From Brevipalpus yothersi (taxonomy: Eukaryota > Arthropoda > Arachnida > Trombidiformes > Tenuipalpidae), in NCBI GenBank assembly GCA_003956705.1, contig QZCP01000833.1, positions 128,702-192,701 of the forward strand: a stretch of DNA of 64,000 bases, given 5' to 3'. Within the stretch, counting starts at the first letter, position 1; each line of letters opens with the position of its first letter. The notes under the pieces are model-generated. The model was not told the origin of the DNA and did not search any database. It worked only from the letters and a program-made list of their open reading frames with translations. This document shows, one piece after another, positions 22,962 to 34,579 of the stretch. The translations under genes were made by a program, and so were the position numbers.

Positions 22962-24260
22962 ATGTTTCTCTTTTTTCTTCTCATTATTTTGCTTTTTTCA
23001 GCCTCTCAGTCTGCCGGAAGTAAGTATGAGTATTGAATTAGCCAATTTTGGACCTAACTTAAATTCTTCATCATTTTCTTTCTGTTCAGTTTCAAGATCC
23101 GAGACCATCAATGTTGGGAACAATTCAGCGCTAGATCTGGCAACAAATTGTACAGCAGGATTTACTCTATTGAATGGATTCTGTGTAGATGTTGATGAAT
23201 GCCAATCAAAAAATATTTGTCCTGATGAAGCTGTCTGTGTAAATATATTTGGGAGTTATCTTTGCATAACATGTCCGCTGGGAGAAAGAGTAAGACCTGG
23301 AGGGTCTACATGTATTTGTGACCATGAAGAGTGTTCAAAGATGTACGGAAGGTCTTGTCGATCTGTGGGTTCAGATTTGGAGTGGTGTCTTTGTGCTCCA
23401 GAATTACAATGGGATTCAAACAGAGAAGAATGCTATCCTCACTGCCCCCTTAGCTCATCGTTCAACTTCACAAGCAGTCCAAAAGAAGATTGTGCATGCC
23501 CGGACACTCATAAAAAGTTTGGTAGTTTCTGTTTGAGGGAATGTTATAATCAAGGAGATTGTTATGGTGGTGGAGATTGTGTACTTCATAAGTATCACTT
23601 AGTTTGTGCATGTCCAAAAGGTTTCAAATTGGATCATGCCAAGAAACAATGCATTGATGTCGATGAATGTAGGAGTCGTCGACGAAGATGTCGTCCTGAC
23701 GATGTATGCGCCAACCTACCTGGTGGTTATGTTTGTCTTAATTTCAAATGTGATCAAGGATTCATTCCTCAAACAGAACTTGGGTAAGTTAATTGGAAAT
23801 ACTCATTGAACATCTCTCGAGAGCTATTGTTATTGCAGCTTTTTTTGAAATTTAATTTTTTTTCGATTTTTCCAGACTATGCTTGAAAGAGGGAATTGGT
23901 ATTACTCATTTCATACGGAAGGCTGCTATTGGACTGATAATGAGAGATATTAGGGAAAATCAGGCATTCTCAACAACAAAATTACCGGAAGCATATAAAT
24001 TCGAACTACGAGAGCTGAAAATTGTTCCCCAAGAGTTTACCGAATACATTCAAATTTCTATTCAATCAAAAGACGATAATTCTCAAGAGTTGATTATGAA
24101 GTCCATCAAGCCCTTCTCTTTACCCATAGCAGGAAATTACCATCGGGTTACCATCGAAGTCATTGCTGAGGCATCCAAAGATGCATTCACTTATGAACTA
24201 AGAACCGAACTCCATGTTTACAGATTGCCGTTCACTGTTGACATTATTGGGGATGATTGA
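22962..24260 (+). CDS. Fibulin-like secreted EGF protein, copy C (378 aa, plus strand)
   Basis: Exons 22962-23019, 23090-23783 and 23876-24260 (58+694+385 nt). The usual first donor (GTGAGT after AAG-T) is changed to ATGAGT here, but a consensus GTAAGT lies six bases earlier in the same phase, so exon 1 is two codons shorter and the frame is kept. The signal peptide is MFLFFLLIILLFSASQSAG. Both calcium-binding EGFs are intact (DVDECQSKNICPDEAVC and DVDECRSRRRRCRPDDVC). The C-terminal domain carries about four to five extra residues (SLPIAGNYHR) in the loop where siblings read PFPREGK. It is the only intact plus-strand copy and sits head-to-head with the orphan exon 1. Confidence 0.78.
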
Positions 24261-24941
24261 GCTCACGAAAAATCTTAATGGTGCTCAAATAACTGTACCT
24301 TCTAGCTAGATAGTCAATTTTCTTCACATAAAGATGGAGAAAAACGGCATATCCCCAAGTTTTATAATGATAACTTGACCTCATGAGAAATCACCTCAAT
24401 GTTATATAATAGATATTCTTAATCATCAAGATTCATGTTAAATTCAACTTGATCTGGCAGTAAACTAAAAATAATTGGATAATCATCATGAAATTTGTGT
24501 CGTTTTTGTTCATATCTTCTTTCTTATGAAGTCGATTTCTGAAACATAAAATTCAGACACTTGAACGGAATCAGACTCATTTCATTTAATCCCATTTACA
24601 GCCCATTTAGAAAGATTTGTTCATTCGAGCATATGTTCTCTTCTCTTCTCTTCTCTTCTCTTCTCTTCTCTTCTCTTCTCTTCTCTGAGGACGTTAAGCT
24701 GAATGAATGCTTACGGGCTTGCTAAATACTTGCTTATGTCTTCGCTTTTTTGATCTTCGCTGTTTCGGACCCAAACCCTATTTCTCTCAAGAACATTGCT
24801 GAAAAATAATCTGCTCGTAAGGTTAAGTTATCATTATAAAAAATTGACAATGGGCCGTTTTTGTTCCTCTTTATATGGAAAAAATTTACTATCTAGCTGA
24901 GAGATAAAGTTGTTTGAGCACGATTAAGATGTTTCATGAGC
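24261..24941. other. Tail-to-tail spacer between copies C and D with a TTCTC microsatellite
   Basis: Both 3' flanks converge here: the conserved post-stop block (GATAGTCAATTTTCTTCA...) follows copy C, and its mirror precedes copy D near 24890. About ten perfect TTCTC units lie at 24636-24686. No gene seen. Confidence 0.6.
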
Positions 24942-26218
24942 TTAATCATGCCCTATAATATCAACAGTGAATGGCAATCTTGAAACATAAAGTTTAGTCC
25001 TAAGTTCATAGATGAATGCATCTTCTGAAGCCTCAGCAATGACATCAATGGTAACTTTCCCTCCTCTGGGAAAAGGCTTGATAGATTTCATGATCAACTC
25101 TCGAGATCCATCGTCTCTGGATTGAATAGAAACTTGAATAAATTTGACAAACTCCTCGGGCTGAATTTTCAGATCCCATAGTTCTAATTTGTATGCTTTC
25201 GGTAATTTTGTTGTTAAAAATGGCTGATTTTCCTTAATATCTCTCATTATCAGTCCGAAAGCAGTCTTCCTCATGAGATGAGTAATACCATTTTCCTCTT
25301 TCAAGCATAGTCTGGAAAAATCGAAAAAAAATTAAATTCCAGAAAAGCTGCAATAACAATAGCTCTCAAGAGATGTTCAATGAGTATTTCCAATTAACTT
25401 ACCCAAGTTCTGTTTGAGGGGTGAATCCTTGATCACATTTGAAATTAAGACACCCATAACCACCAACTAAGTTTACGCATTCATAGTCAGGCTTACATCT
25501 TGGTATCTCACATTCATCGACATCAATGCATTGTTTCTTTCCATCATCCAATCTGAAACCTCTTGGACATGCACAAACTTTGTGATTCTCATGATATTCA
25601 CAATTACCACCATTACAATCTCCTCGATCTTCACAATCCTTCAAACAGAAACTACCATGCTTTTCATGAGAATATGGACATAAACAATCCACTTTTGGAT
25701 AGCTTGTAAAGTTCAACGATGAGCCAAATGGACAGCGAGGTTTGCAGTGAAATAATTCAAAATCATATAAAAACCCTGGAGCACAAAGACATGCCGATCC
25801 ACCATAAATTTTATCCAGAGATTCACAAGCTCGTCCGTACATCTTTGAACACTCTTCATGGTTACAAGTACATTCCCCAGTTTCAGGGATGGGTCTTTCT
25901 CCCGGCGGACAGAATATGCAATCAAAACTTCCAATCGTATTTACACAGGAAAATCTATCAGGACACTTATTTTTTGTTTGGCATTCATCAACATCTACAC
26001 AGACTCCATTCAATATAGTGAATCCCTCTCTACACATTGTCAGATTTAGTGCTGATGGGTTTCCTTTAGCGATGGTCTCGGGTCTTGAAACTAAACAGAA
26101 ACAAAATAATGAAGTAATTTAGGTAAGTCAAAAATTGGTGCATTCAATACTCACTATCAGTATCCGTAGACTGAGAGGCTGAAAAAAGAGGAACAATGAG
26201 AAGAAAGAGTAGAAACAT
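24942..26218 (-). CDS. Fibulin-like secreted EGF protein, copy D (373 aa)
   Basis: Exons 26218-26155, 26090-25403 and 25311-24942 (64+688+370 nt) in the standard phases. The signal peptide is MFLLFLLIVPLFSASQS. This copy and copy G form a subgroup: both read SYPKVDCLCPYSHEKHGSFC and NLVGGYGC in the last EGF, and IPRCKPDYEC lacks the RRRR stretch of copies A, C and I. The C-terminal domain is complete (ELRTKLYVSRLPFTVDII). Upstream, at 26.46 kb, an inverted fragment of the coiled-coil gene abuts the promoter region. The promoter has TGAATCA where siblings have TGACTCA. Confidence 0.8.
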
Positions 26219-26459
26219 TCTGATTGGGATGTAAGTGACAAAATTACTTTGGACATGAATGAAATATGAAGGAAAGTTTTGCCTTTGAGAAAAGCTAGCT
26301 GGTGATGTCTTTTTCATTTCTAGTAGAGTGAGCTCATGGTGAACTCTTCTAGCTGACCAACTTTCTGTGATTCACCTGTTCTTGAAAACAAGCTTCTTGT
26401 GACCTACACCTTCTAGATGAGAGATTTCTGTGGATCGAACCTTCTCTGTGACCTACTAG

Positions 26460-27016
26460 ATAAGAAATGAGTGATCATGAGCTAGCTCAAAGTTAATTTT
26501 GAATTTTTCTGTATGTTCCTTGCTGTATTTAAAGTAGTCTTCAGCCGCCTGTCCAAATTAAACAAAAACAGCATCACTACCCAGAGCAACTTTCTCTATT
26601 GATAGTAAAAATTACCTTTTCAATTTGAACTCGGAGATCGTTTGATTCCCAATCCAACTGATCAATCGCTAGAGCTTCAGATAGAAATAATATCACATCA
26701 TTCTTGAGTGTTCCACTGTCAGGTGCCTCTTCATCATAGACATATTTTCCAACCTCAATCAATTCATTAGCGAGATTTGATTCCAAACACTGACAGATAC
26801 TCTTCAGATTGCTTGTGAGACTAAATAGACTTTGATGATGAGTTTTCAAGCGAAAGAGGTCAGGAAATTCCTCCAAATCAGGACCCTGAAGAAGAACATG
26901 GAATCATACCACTAAGAAATCAGAATAATACATGCTAATCACGGCTCAATCACCTCCTACCGTAGTTCATCAAGATGACGAAACAATATCACTTGTCTTA
27001 TCAATGTGCTATACAT
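26460..27016 (-). pseudogene. Inverted partial copy of the coiled-coil gene
   Basis: Read on the minus strand, it carries exon 1 (ATG at 27016, then an in-frame TAG replacing the last Lys codon), intron 1, exon 2 (26883-26611, with a deletion of the HSEPSLD segment), intron 2 and the first part of exon 3, which stops near 26465. Introns are retained, so it is a DNA-level duplication and not a retrocopy. The parental 5' flank continues to about 27095. The in-frame stop and the loss of exon 4 make it non-functional for the full protein. Confidence 0.85.
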
Positions 27017-27096
27017 TGTAGTTAATCTACTTCTAAGAAATGAATCACAATCGCAACACAAGATCAAATCAAATTAATTCACATTTTCTTCAATCA

Positions 27097-27600
27097 ATTA
27101 ATCATCTACAATCGTCCTTGAATGATATGTGTGTAGAATATCAAATACCATTCCTTTTGTTACCTAAATTGGATACCATAAAATCTATGCTCAAAATATC
27201 TAAAATGACATGTATAGCATTCAGTCATTCAGTTATTCAACCACACGCAATATGTCATGATCTATATCAGATATTTCAAGACACTGTGTCTGCTCTCAGT
27301 CAGAAGAGTCAAGAGGTCTACAATGTTGACCCATGTCTGATCGGTAATCCTCCACCAGAGCAACTACTACCCGCTTTGGGTAAATCAAAAACAAGAAAAG
27401 AAGATGAGTAGAAGAGATCCTAATTTGCAATCAATTAGTCTGAATTCTCTTCTATCTTTCCCTTGTCCAATAAATCAAGGTAAAATTTTCCAAGTGACAG
27501 AATATTATGAGCTACTTTTTGAGTGTAGAGGTCTGCTTCTGGTTGAATTCTGCTACCTTCAACAATACGAAGTGAGCGATATGCCTCAACTTGAATTTAT
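27097..27600 (+). pseudogene. Inverted partial copy of the p38-like gene
   Basis: The segment from LQSSLNDMCVEYQIPFLLL to GNPPPEQLLP is close to the parent at 8.5-8.8 kb. It then jumps directly to the parental end (GKSKTRKEDE) by an internal deletion of about 400 bases, where the two sides share the sequence ACCCGCTT/GGGTA. The N-terminal half and exon 1 are absent. The parental 3' flank follows to about 27600. It abuts the 5' flank of the coiled-coil copy, so the two gene fragments have kept opposite orientations but a changed order. Confidence 0.85.
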
Positions 27601-27635
27601 GCATCAGAAATCGACTATATAAATGAGAAGATATG

Positions 27636-27810
27636 ACTACCTCAAAGTCCTCGAGAATATGTTGAACAGCTCACATCGTTCTGTTAACTGATCTCGAATT
27701 TGAGCGCTCAAATATTGATCAATAATCAAAACTTTTCAATGTCACCGACAAATAAAATCGAAATTTCAGCCCCCGATCATTCGATCAACATTTTGGTAGA
27801 ATATAAATTG
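27636..27810. repeat. Copy of the spacer repeat of 1.2 kb and 37.2 kb
   Basis: CTACCTCAAAGTCCTCGAGA, TCACATCGTTCTG and AATAATCAAAACTTTTCAAT match 1430-1545 and 37255-37370. No gene is seen from 27600 to 28376. Flank blocks of the fibulin-like unit follow near 28130-28260. Confidence 0.6.
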
Positions 27811-28376
27811 TTGGCCATGATTACTATTCACTTAAGTAGGTTAGGTGAAGAAAATTCAGCTGATGGATACCTTGTATCCTACCATTTGTCGATCTAATTC
27901 AGTGGCTTATTTTGATTCAACTGATTGTATCATCTTGAGGTGTGAAGGTCTTGTTGAACTCTGGTTCCTTCAATAATACGGAGGGGACAATATTGATCAC
28001 CTTGAATCAATTTCCTGGTTACATGATTGAAGTTTGAACACTTGAAGAATTGTTTTTATGAACGGAGAATTCATTACGATAAGATTGAATGTAACGAGTC
28101 TGATTCTGTTTAAGTGTCTGAACAAAAATGATCAAAAATTTATTGATGATTAAACAATTATTTTTGGTTTACCTCTAGATCAATTTGAGTGGAACATGAA
28201 TCTTGAGGACTAAGCGAGAGAATATCTATTATATAACATTGAGGTAATTTCTCGTGAGGTTAAGTCATCATTATAAAAACTTGACAATGGACCGTTTTTG
28301 TTCCTCTCCCTCGAAAAAATTGACTATTCAGCTGAGAGCTACAGTTGTTTGAGCACGATTAAGATGTTTCATGAGC

Positions 28377-29669
28377 TTAATCATGCCCTATAACATCAAA
28401 AGTGAATGGGTATCTTGAAACATAGAGATTAGTCCTAAGTTCATAGATGAATGCTTCCTCTGATATCCAAGCAATGACATCGATGTAAACTTTTTCTTCT
28501 CTGGGAAAAGGCTTGATGGACTCCATAATCAACTCTTGAGATTTATGGTCCTTGGATTGGATAGAAACTCGAATATATTCGGCAAACTCCTCGGGATTGA
28601 TTTTTACCTCCGATAGCTCTAATTTGTATGCTTTCGGTAATTTAGTTGTTATGAATGCCTGATTTTCCTTGATATCGCTCATCAACAGTTTAATAGCAGA
28701 CTTCCTTATGAAATGAGTAATACCAACTCCCTCTTTCAAGCATAGCCTGTGAAATCGAAAAAAATAAAATTCCAGAGAAGCTGCAATAACAATAGCTCTC
28801 GAGAGATGTTCAATGAGTATTTTCAATTAACTTACCCAAGTCCTGTTAAAGGAGTGAATCCTTGATCACATTCAAGACCAGTACAACCATAACCACCAGG
28901 GAAGTTGGCACACATACATCCTGGTCGTTTGATCCGACATTCATCTATATCAATGCATTGTTTCTTTTGGAATCCAATTCGAAACCTCTTGGACATGCAC
29001 AAACTCTGTGATTTTTATGATATCAACATTCACCACCATTACAATCTCCTTGGTTTTTACATCTCTTCAAACAGAAACTACCATGCTTTCTATGAGTGTC
29101 TGGACATGCACAATCTTCTTTCGGATTGCTTGTAAAGTTGGTGTGTACGTGTAAAGCTGTGAAGTTCAACGATGAGCCAAATGGACATCGAGGATTACAC
29201 TTTTCTCCGTTTGAATCCTCTACAAATTCTGGCCTACAAAGACATTCGTTTATACCTACACTTCCAGGTTGACAAGATCGTCCGTGGTACCTCGAACACT
29301 CCTCTTCGTCACAAGTACATATCCTACTTCCAGGTTCTACTCTCGTTCCTCGAGGACATTCTTCGCAAACATAACTTCCATTTCTATTTATACAGAAAGT
29401 TCCGTCAGGACAAAACTCATTTTCTGGATGACATTCATCAACTCCACAGACTCCATTCAATAGAGCAAATCCTTCTGTACAAACTGTTGTCAGATTTGGT
29501 GCTGATTGGTTTTCTAGCGTGATGATCTCGGATCTTGAAACTAAACAGAGAGAGAGAATGATTGAGTAATCTAGGTTAGGTCAAGAATTGGGGAAATTCA
29601 ATACTCACGATTAGTTTCGGCAAATTGAGAGGCTGAAAAAAGAGAGAATATAAGAAGAATGAGAAACAT
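28377..29669 (-). pseudogene. Fibulin-like copy E, probably a pseudogene
   Basis: Exon positions are standard: 29669-29609, 29540-28836 and 28746-28377. Exon 2 is damaged: after GDCNGGEC the next codon is TGA, and a one-base deletion follows in the GFELDSK region, shifting the last EGF. An insertion of about eight residues (ALHVHTNF) duplicates the NFTS segment. The first EGF also lost part of its calcium motif (GVCGVDEC). Exon 1 and the fibulin-type C-terminal domain are intact, so decay may be recent. An assembly error is possible but would have to explain two separate lesions. Confidence 0.65.
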
Positions 29670-30105
29670 TCTGATTGGTATGAAAGTGACACAATGACTA
29701 TGGACAAAGATGAACATGAATGGCTAGGAAAGTTCTACTGTTGAGATACGCTAGCTTGTGATGCCTTTATATTCCCTAGTAGATTGAGCTCATGGTGAAC
29801 ACTCAGAGCTGGCCAACTTTCTGTGAGTCACTTGTTCTTGAAAACAAATTTTCCGTGACCTAGGCCGTCTAGATAAGAAATCAAATCAAAAATGGTTATC
29901 TAGAAGGTATAGGTCACAAAAAGCTCAATCTATTAGGAATATGAAGGCATCACCAGCTAGCGTTTCTCAACAGAAATACTTTTCTAGACATTCATGTTCA
30001 CCATCGTTCATAGTAATTGTGTCACTCACATGCCAATCAGAATGTTTCTCTTCACTCTCTTCATCTCTTCTCTTTTTTCAGTCTCTCAGTCTGCCGGAAC
30101 TAAGT
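29610..30105. repeat. Head-to-head arrangement of copies E and F with inverted promoters
   Basis: The promoter of E (29.70-29.87 kb) and that of F (29.90-30.03 kb) are inverted copies with a centre near 29895 (AAATGGTTATCTAGAAGGT). The right arm is shorter: it jumps from GTCACAAAAAGCT directly to CAATCTATTAGGAATATGAAG, which deletes the block holding TGACTCA. Copy F thus lacks that element, while E keeps it at 29824-29830. Confidence 0.7.
29824..29830 (-). promoter_or_regulatory. AP-1-like TGACTCA upstream of copy E
   Basis: An exact heptamer (TGAGTCA on the plus strand), 155 bases upstream of the E start codon. Confidence 0.35.
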
Positions 30106-31331
30106 GTGAGTATTGAATTTCCCCAATTCTTGACCTAACCTAGATTACTCAATCATTCTCTCTCTGTTTAGTTTCAAGATCGGAGATCATCACGCTAGAG
30201 AACCAATCAGCACCAAATCTAACAACAATGTTAACAGAAGGATTTGCTCTATTGAATGGAGTCTCTGTAGTTGTTGATGAATGTTATCGAAGGAAAGCGT
30301 TTTGTCCCGATAGAAAGTTCTGTGTAAAAAGGAATGAAAGATATGTTTGCATTGAATGTCCCCCAGGAGAAAGAGTAAACCCTAAAGCTAATTACAATGA
30401 ATGTACTTGTGACTATAAGGAGTGTTCGAAGTTCCACGGACGATCTTGTCAATTTGTGGGTGGAGGTTTTAGATAAGTGTCATTGTAATCCAGGATTTTT
30501 ATTGGGTTCCGAAACACCAAACTGCTATCCTCGCTGTCCATTCGGCTCATGGAACTATACAAGCAGTCCACAATTAGATTGTGCATGTCCAAACACTCAT
30601 AAAAAATATGGTGGTTACTGTTTGAAGAAATGTAGAAATCGACGAGATTGTGATGATGAGGCAGATTGTGTACTTCATGAGGGTCACTATGTTTGTGCAT
30701 GTCCAGGAGGTTTTAAATTGGATCATGCAAAGAAACAATGCATTGATGTCGATGAATGTAGGAGTCGTCGACGAAGATGTCATGCTAACGATGTATGTAC
30801 CAACCTTCCTGGGGGTTCTGTCTGTCTTAATTTCGAATGTGATCAAGGATTCACCCCTCTAACAGGACTTGGGTAAGTCAATTGGAAATACTTATTGAAC
30901 TTCTCTCGAGAGTCATTGTTATTGCAGCTTTTTTGAAATTTCATTCTGTTTTCGATTTCTTCAGGCGATGCTTGAAAGAGGGAAATGGTAAAACTCATTT
31001 CATGAGGAAGGCTGCTATCGGACTTTTGGAAGATATAAAGGAAAACCAAGTATTTTCAACAACAAAACTACCGAAAGCATACAAATTAGAGCTATCGAAG
31101 CTAAGAATCAGTCCGGAAGATTATGTCGGATGTATTAAAGTTTGTATCCAATCAAAAGACGATGGAACTCAAGAGTTGATTATGGAGTCTATCAAGTCTT
31201 TTCCCAGAAGCGGAATAGCTACCATCGATGTTATTGCTGAGACACCAGAAAAAGCATTCATCTATGAACTTAGGACTAAACTTTATGTTTCAAGATATCC
31301 ATTGATTGTTGATATTATAGGGTATGATTAA
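30042..31331 (+). pseudogene. Fibulin-like copy F, frameshifted
   Basis: Exons 30042-30105, 30172-30872 and 30965-31331. In exon 2, one extra T in GGTTTTAGATAAG (about 30470) shifts the frame and gives a stop at 30476; removing it restores homology to the siblings (LDKCHCNPGFLLGSE). Upstream, two cysteines of the N-terminal EGF are lost (TTMLTEG and GVSVVVDEC instead of VCTEG and GVCVDVDEC), a feature shared with copy I. Exon 3 is intact with one codon missing (IGLLEDIKEN). A homopolymer sequencing error cannot be excluded, so this may be a live gene. Confidence 0.6.
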
Positions 31332-31427
31332 GCCCATTGAAAATTTTAAGGTGCTCAAACAACTGTATCTTTAAGCCAGATAGTCAATTTTTTTTCATAC
31401 AAAGAGGAAAAAAAAGGCAAGATTCAC

Positions 31428-31570
31428 TTGGCTAATTTTGGTCCCATTACTATTAAAGCCAGCTTCAATATGGCACTTGATTTCAAAACAATCATCCTGA
31501 GGCCAATAATGGATGGGCAGTCTATTATTATACAAATGAGAAAAACTCATTCTACGATATCGAGCCAGGT
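31428..31570 (+). pseudogene. Fragment of a PSI-type receptor ectodomain
   Basis: The frame reads FKTIILRPIMDGQSIIIQMRK, matching the early ectodomain of receptor copies (KAIILRPPNGWAVIY in copy 2; TVILKPFTGWALYF in copy 3). It lies just downstream of fibulin-like copy F, so pieces of both families are intermixed at this spot. Confidence 0.6.
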
Positions 31571-31734
31571 AGTACAGAACACGAAAAAAAGAGATAAAAA
31601 TCACGTTTTGAGTATTTTACAGGTTTGAAGGTTGTAATACTCTCGAAATAGCTAAATAACATCAGAATTTCATTTGAAGAGCGAGCAAATCGATTATAAC
31701 AAATGAATGGATTTTATCTCAATCTAATTCACGT

Positions 31735-31737
<3 letters not shown>

Positions 31738-31803
<66 letters not shown>

Positions 31804-32434
31804 NNNNNNNNNNNNNNNNNNNNNNNNNNNNNNNNNNNNNNNNNNNNNNNNNNNNNNNNNNNNNNNNNNNNNNNNNNNNNNNNNNNNNNNNNNNNNNNNN
31901 NNNNNNNNNNNNNNNNNNNNNNNNNNNNNNNNNNNNNNNNNNNNNNNNNNNNNNNNNNNNNNNNNNNNNNNNNNNNNNNNNNNNNNNNNNNNNNNNNNNN
32001 NNNNNNNNNNNNNNNNNNNNNNNNNNNNNNNNNNNNNNNNNNNNNNNNNNNNNNNNNNNNNNNNNNNNNNNNNNNNNNNNNNNNNNNNNNNNNNNNNNNN
32101 NNNNNNNNNNNNNNNNNNNNNNNNNNNNNNNNNNNNNNNNNNNNNNNNNNNNNNNNNNNNNNNNNNNNNNNNNNNNNNNNNNNNNNNNNNNNNNNNNNNN
32201 NNNNNNNNNNNNNNNNNNNNNNNNNNNNNNNNNNNNNNNNNNNNNNNNNNNNNNNNNNNNNNNNNNNNNNNNNNNNNNNNNNNNNNNNNNNNNNNNNNNN
32301 NNNNNNNNNNNNNNNNNNNNNNNNNNNNNNNNNNNNNNNNNNNNNNNNNNNNNNNNNNNNNNNNNNNNNNNNNNNNNNNNNNNNNNNNNNNNNNNNNNNN
32401 NNNNNNNNNNNNNNNNNNNNNNNNNNNNNNNNNN

Positions 32435-32488
<54 letters not shown>
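31738..32488. repeat. (GA)n microsatellite with an assembly gap (N at 31804-32434)
   Basis: GA tracts of about 66 and 54 bases flank 631 N positions. The true distance between neighbouring genes is therefore unknown here. Confidence 0.95.
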
Positions 32489-32489
<1 letters not shown>

Positions 32490-32491
<2 letters not shown>

Positions 32492-33309
32492 TGTGGTCAC
32501 TTGTCTTTATCAGTGAGTTTGCCAATTAATCATGCCAACCAATCATCATTCTTCTTCTAATGAATTTCTGGAAATGTACAATCTACTTTTGGACTAGTTG
32601 TGAAATTGGAGCATACTGCTGATAAGTATCTTGTTCTAGGTTCTAGAGAATTCTTTTCTGAACACTTGCTGTTGTAGTTGATGTTGATGAAACTGAAATG
32701 AGAGAAAAGATGAGAAAAAGAAAAACAAAATTCTGATTAGGATGTGAGTGATACAATGACTATGCCATGATTTATAAGCCTAACTTAATCTTGCTCATTT
32801 TGATCCAACTGATTGTATCATCTTGAGGTGTAGAGGTCTGCTTCTGGCTGAACTATGCTGCTTTCAACAATATGAAAGGAACAATATTCCTCAACTTGAA
32901 TTGATTTCCCGGTTACATGATCGAAGTTTAGACACTTGACGAATTGTTCTTATGAATGAGGAATTCATCACGATAGGATTGAGATGAGTCTGATTCCGTT
33001 CAACTGTCTCAATTTGTGCATCAGAAATCGACTGTATGAATAAGAAGATATGAACGAGAATGATCATGGATCTTATGATGAATATCCAATTATTTTTGGC
33101 TTACTTTCAGATCAAGTCGAGTGAAACATGAATCTTTATGGATGAGCGAGAGAAAATCTATTATATAGCATTGAGGTTATTTCTCGTATGGTTAAGTTAC
33201 CATTATAAAAACTTAACAATGTGCCGTTTTCCTTCCTCTTTCTATGGAAAAATTGACTATCTAGCAGAATGATACAGTTGTTTGAGCACCATTAAAATTT
33301 TCCATGAAC
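32490..33309 (-). pseudogene. Spacer with remnant of a further fibulin-like copy (about 32565-32765)
   Basis: After a copy of the 1.2-kb spacer block, the minus strand shows an NFTTSPKVDC-like segment (32580-32615), a segment GAGCATACTGCTGATAAG shared with pseudogene J (41.48 kb), and a degenerate exon 1 plus 5' leader near 32690-32765 (ATTCTGATTAGGATGTGAGT). No complete exon remains. The rest to 33309 is unit flank. Confidence 0.55.
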
Positions 33310-34579
33310 TCAATCATGCCCTATAATGTCAACAGTGAAAGGCAATCTTGAAACTAAGAGATTAGTCCAAAATTCAAGGGTGTGTGCATTTCCTGATGCC
33401 CTAGCAATGAAATGGATGGTAACTTTTCCTTCTCTGGGGAAGGGCTTAATGGACTTCATAATCAACTCTTGAGATTTATCGTCCTCAGATTGAATAGAGA
33501 CTTCAATATATTCGACAAACTCTTCGGGATGAATTTCTAGCTTTCGTTGTTCGAATTTGTATGCTTTGGGTAATTTCGTTGTTGAAAATGTCTGATTTTC
33601 GTTAGTATATCTCATTATCAATGGGATAACAGTCTTCATTTTGAAATGAGTCATACCATTCCTCTTTTTCAAGCATCGCCTGAAAGAATCGAAAAAAATT
33701 AAATTTCAAAAAGCTGCAATGATAATAGCTCTCAAGAGTTTTCAATGGATATTTCCGATCAACTTACCCGAGTCCTTTCTGAGGGGTGAATCCTTGATCA
33801 CATTTGAAATCAAAACACCCATAACCCCCAACTAAGTTTACGCATTCATAGTTAGGCTTACATCTTGGTATCTCACATTCATCGACATCAATGCATTGTT
33901 TCTTTCCATCATCCAATCTGAAACCTCTTGGACATGCACAAACTTTGTGATTCTCATGATATTCACAATTACCACCATTACAATCTCTTCGATTCCTACA
34001 TCTCTTCAAACAGAAACTACCATGCTTTTCATGAGAATATGGACATAAACAATCCACTTTTGGATAGCTTGTAAAGTTCAACGATGAGCCAAGTGGACAG
34101 ATAGGTTTGCAGTGTAATAATTCAAAATCCCATAAAAATCCGTGAGCACAAAAACACCTCGGTGGACCATAATCTTTACCCAGAATTTGACAAGCTCGTC
34201 CGTATATCTTTGAACACTCCTCATGGTTACAAATACATTCTTCAGCTCCAGGAATGGGTCTCTCTCCCGGCGGACAGCAATCAAAACTTCCAAACGTATT
34301 TTCACAGTAAAATCCATCAGGACACATATTTTTTAGTTGACATTCATCAACATCTACACAGGCATCATTCAATACAGCAAATCCTTCTGGGCAAATTTTA
34401 TTCAGGTTTGGCACTGATGTGTTCCCTACATTGATGGTCTCGATTGTTGAAACTAAGCAAAAATAAAATGAGAGTAATTCAGGTTAGGTCGAAAATTGGT
34501 GAATTCAATACTCACAATCAGTTTCCGCAAACTGAGAGGCTAAAAAAAGAGAAAAGATGAGAACAAAGAATAGAAACAT
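33310..34579 (-). CDS. Fibulin-like secreted EGF protein, copy G (372 aa)
   Basis: Exons 34579-34516, 34452-33768 and 33679-33310 (64+685+370 nt). It is close to copy D in the middle and last EGF modules (KVDCLCPYSHEKHGSFC, NLVGGYGCFDFKCDQGF). The first calcium-binding EGF is present (DVDECQLKNMCPDGFYC) but one residue of the following CPPGER motif region is deleted (SFDCCPPGERP), placing two cysteines side by side. The C-terminal domain is complete but diverged (FWTNLLVSRLPFTVDII). Its promoter diverges upstream of about 34660, where a (GA)n tract and unrelated sequence appear, so its regulation may differ from the siblings. Confidence 0.77.

Noticed and set aside
24636..24686. TTCTC repeat considered as a CRISPR-like or satellite array
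   Set aside because: Perfect 5-base tandem units without spacers: a microsatellite.
31703..32560. Long ORFs over the (GA)n tract and gap
   Set aside because: Same reason: dinucleotide repeat plus N positions, not coding.
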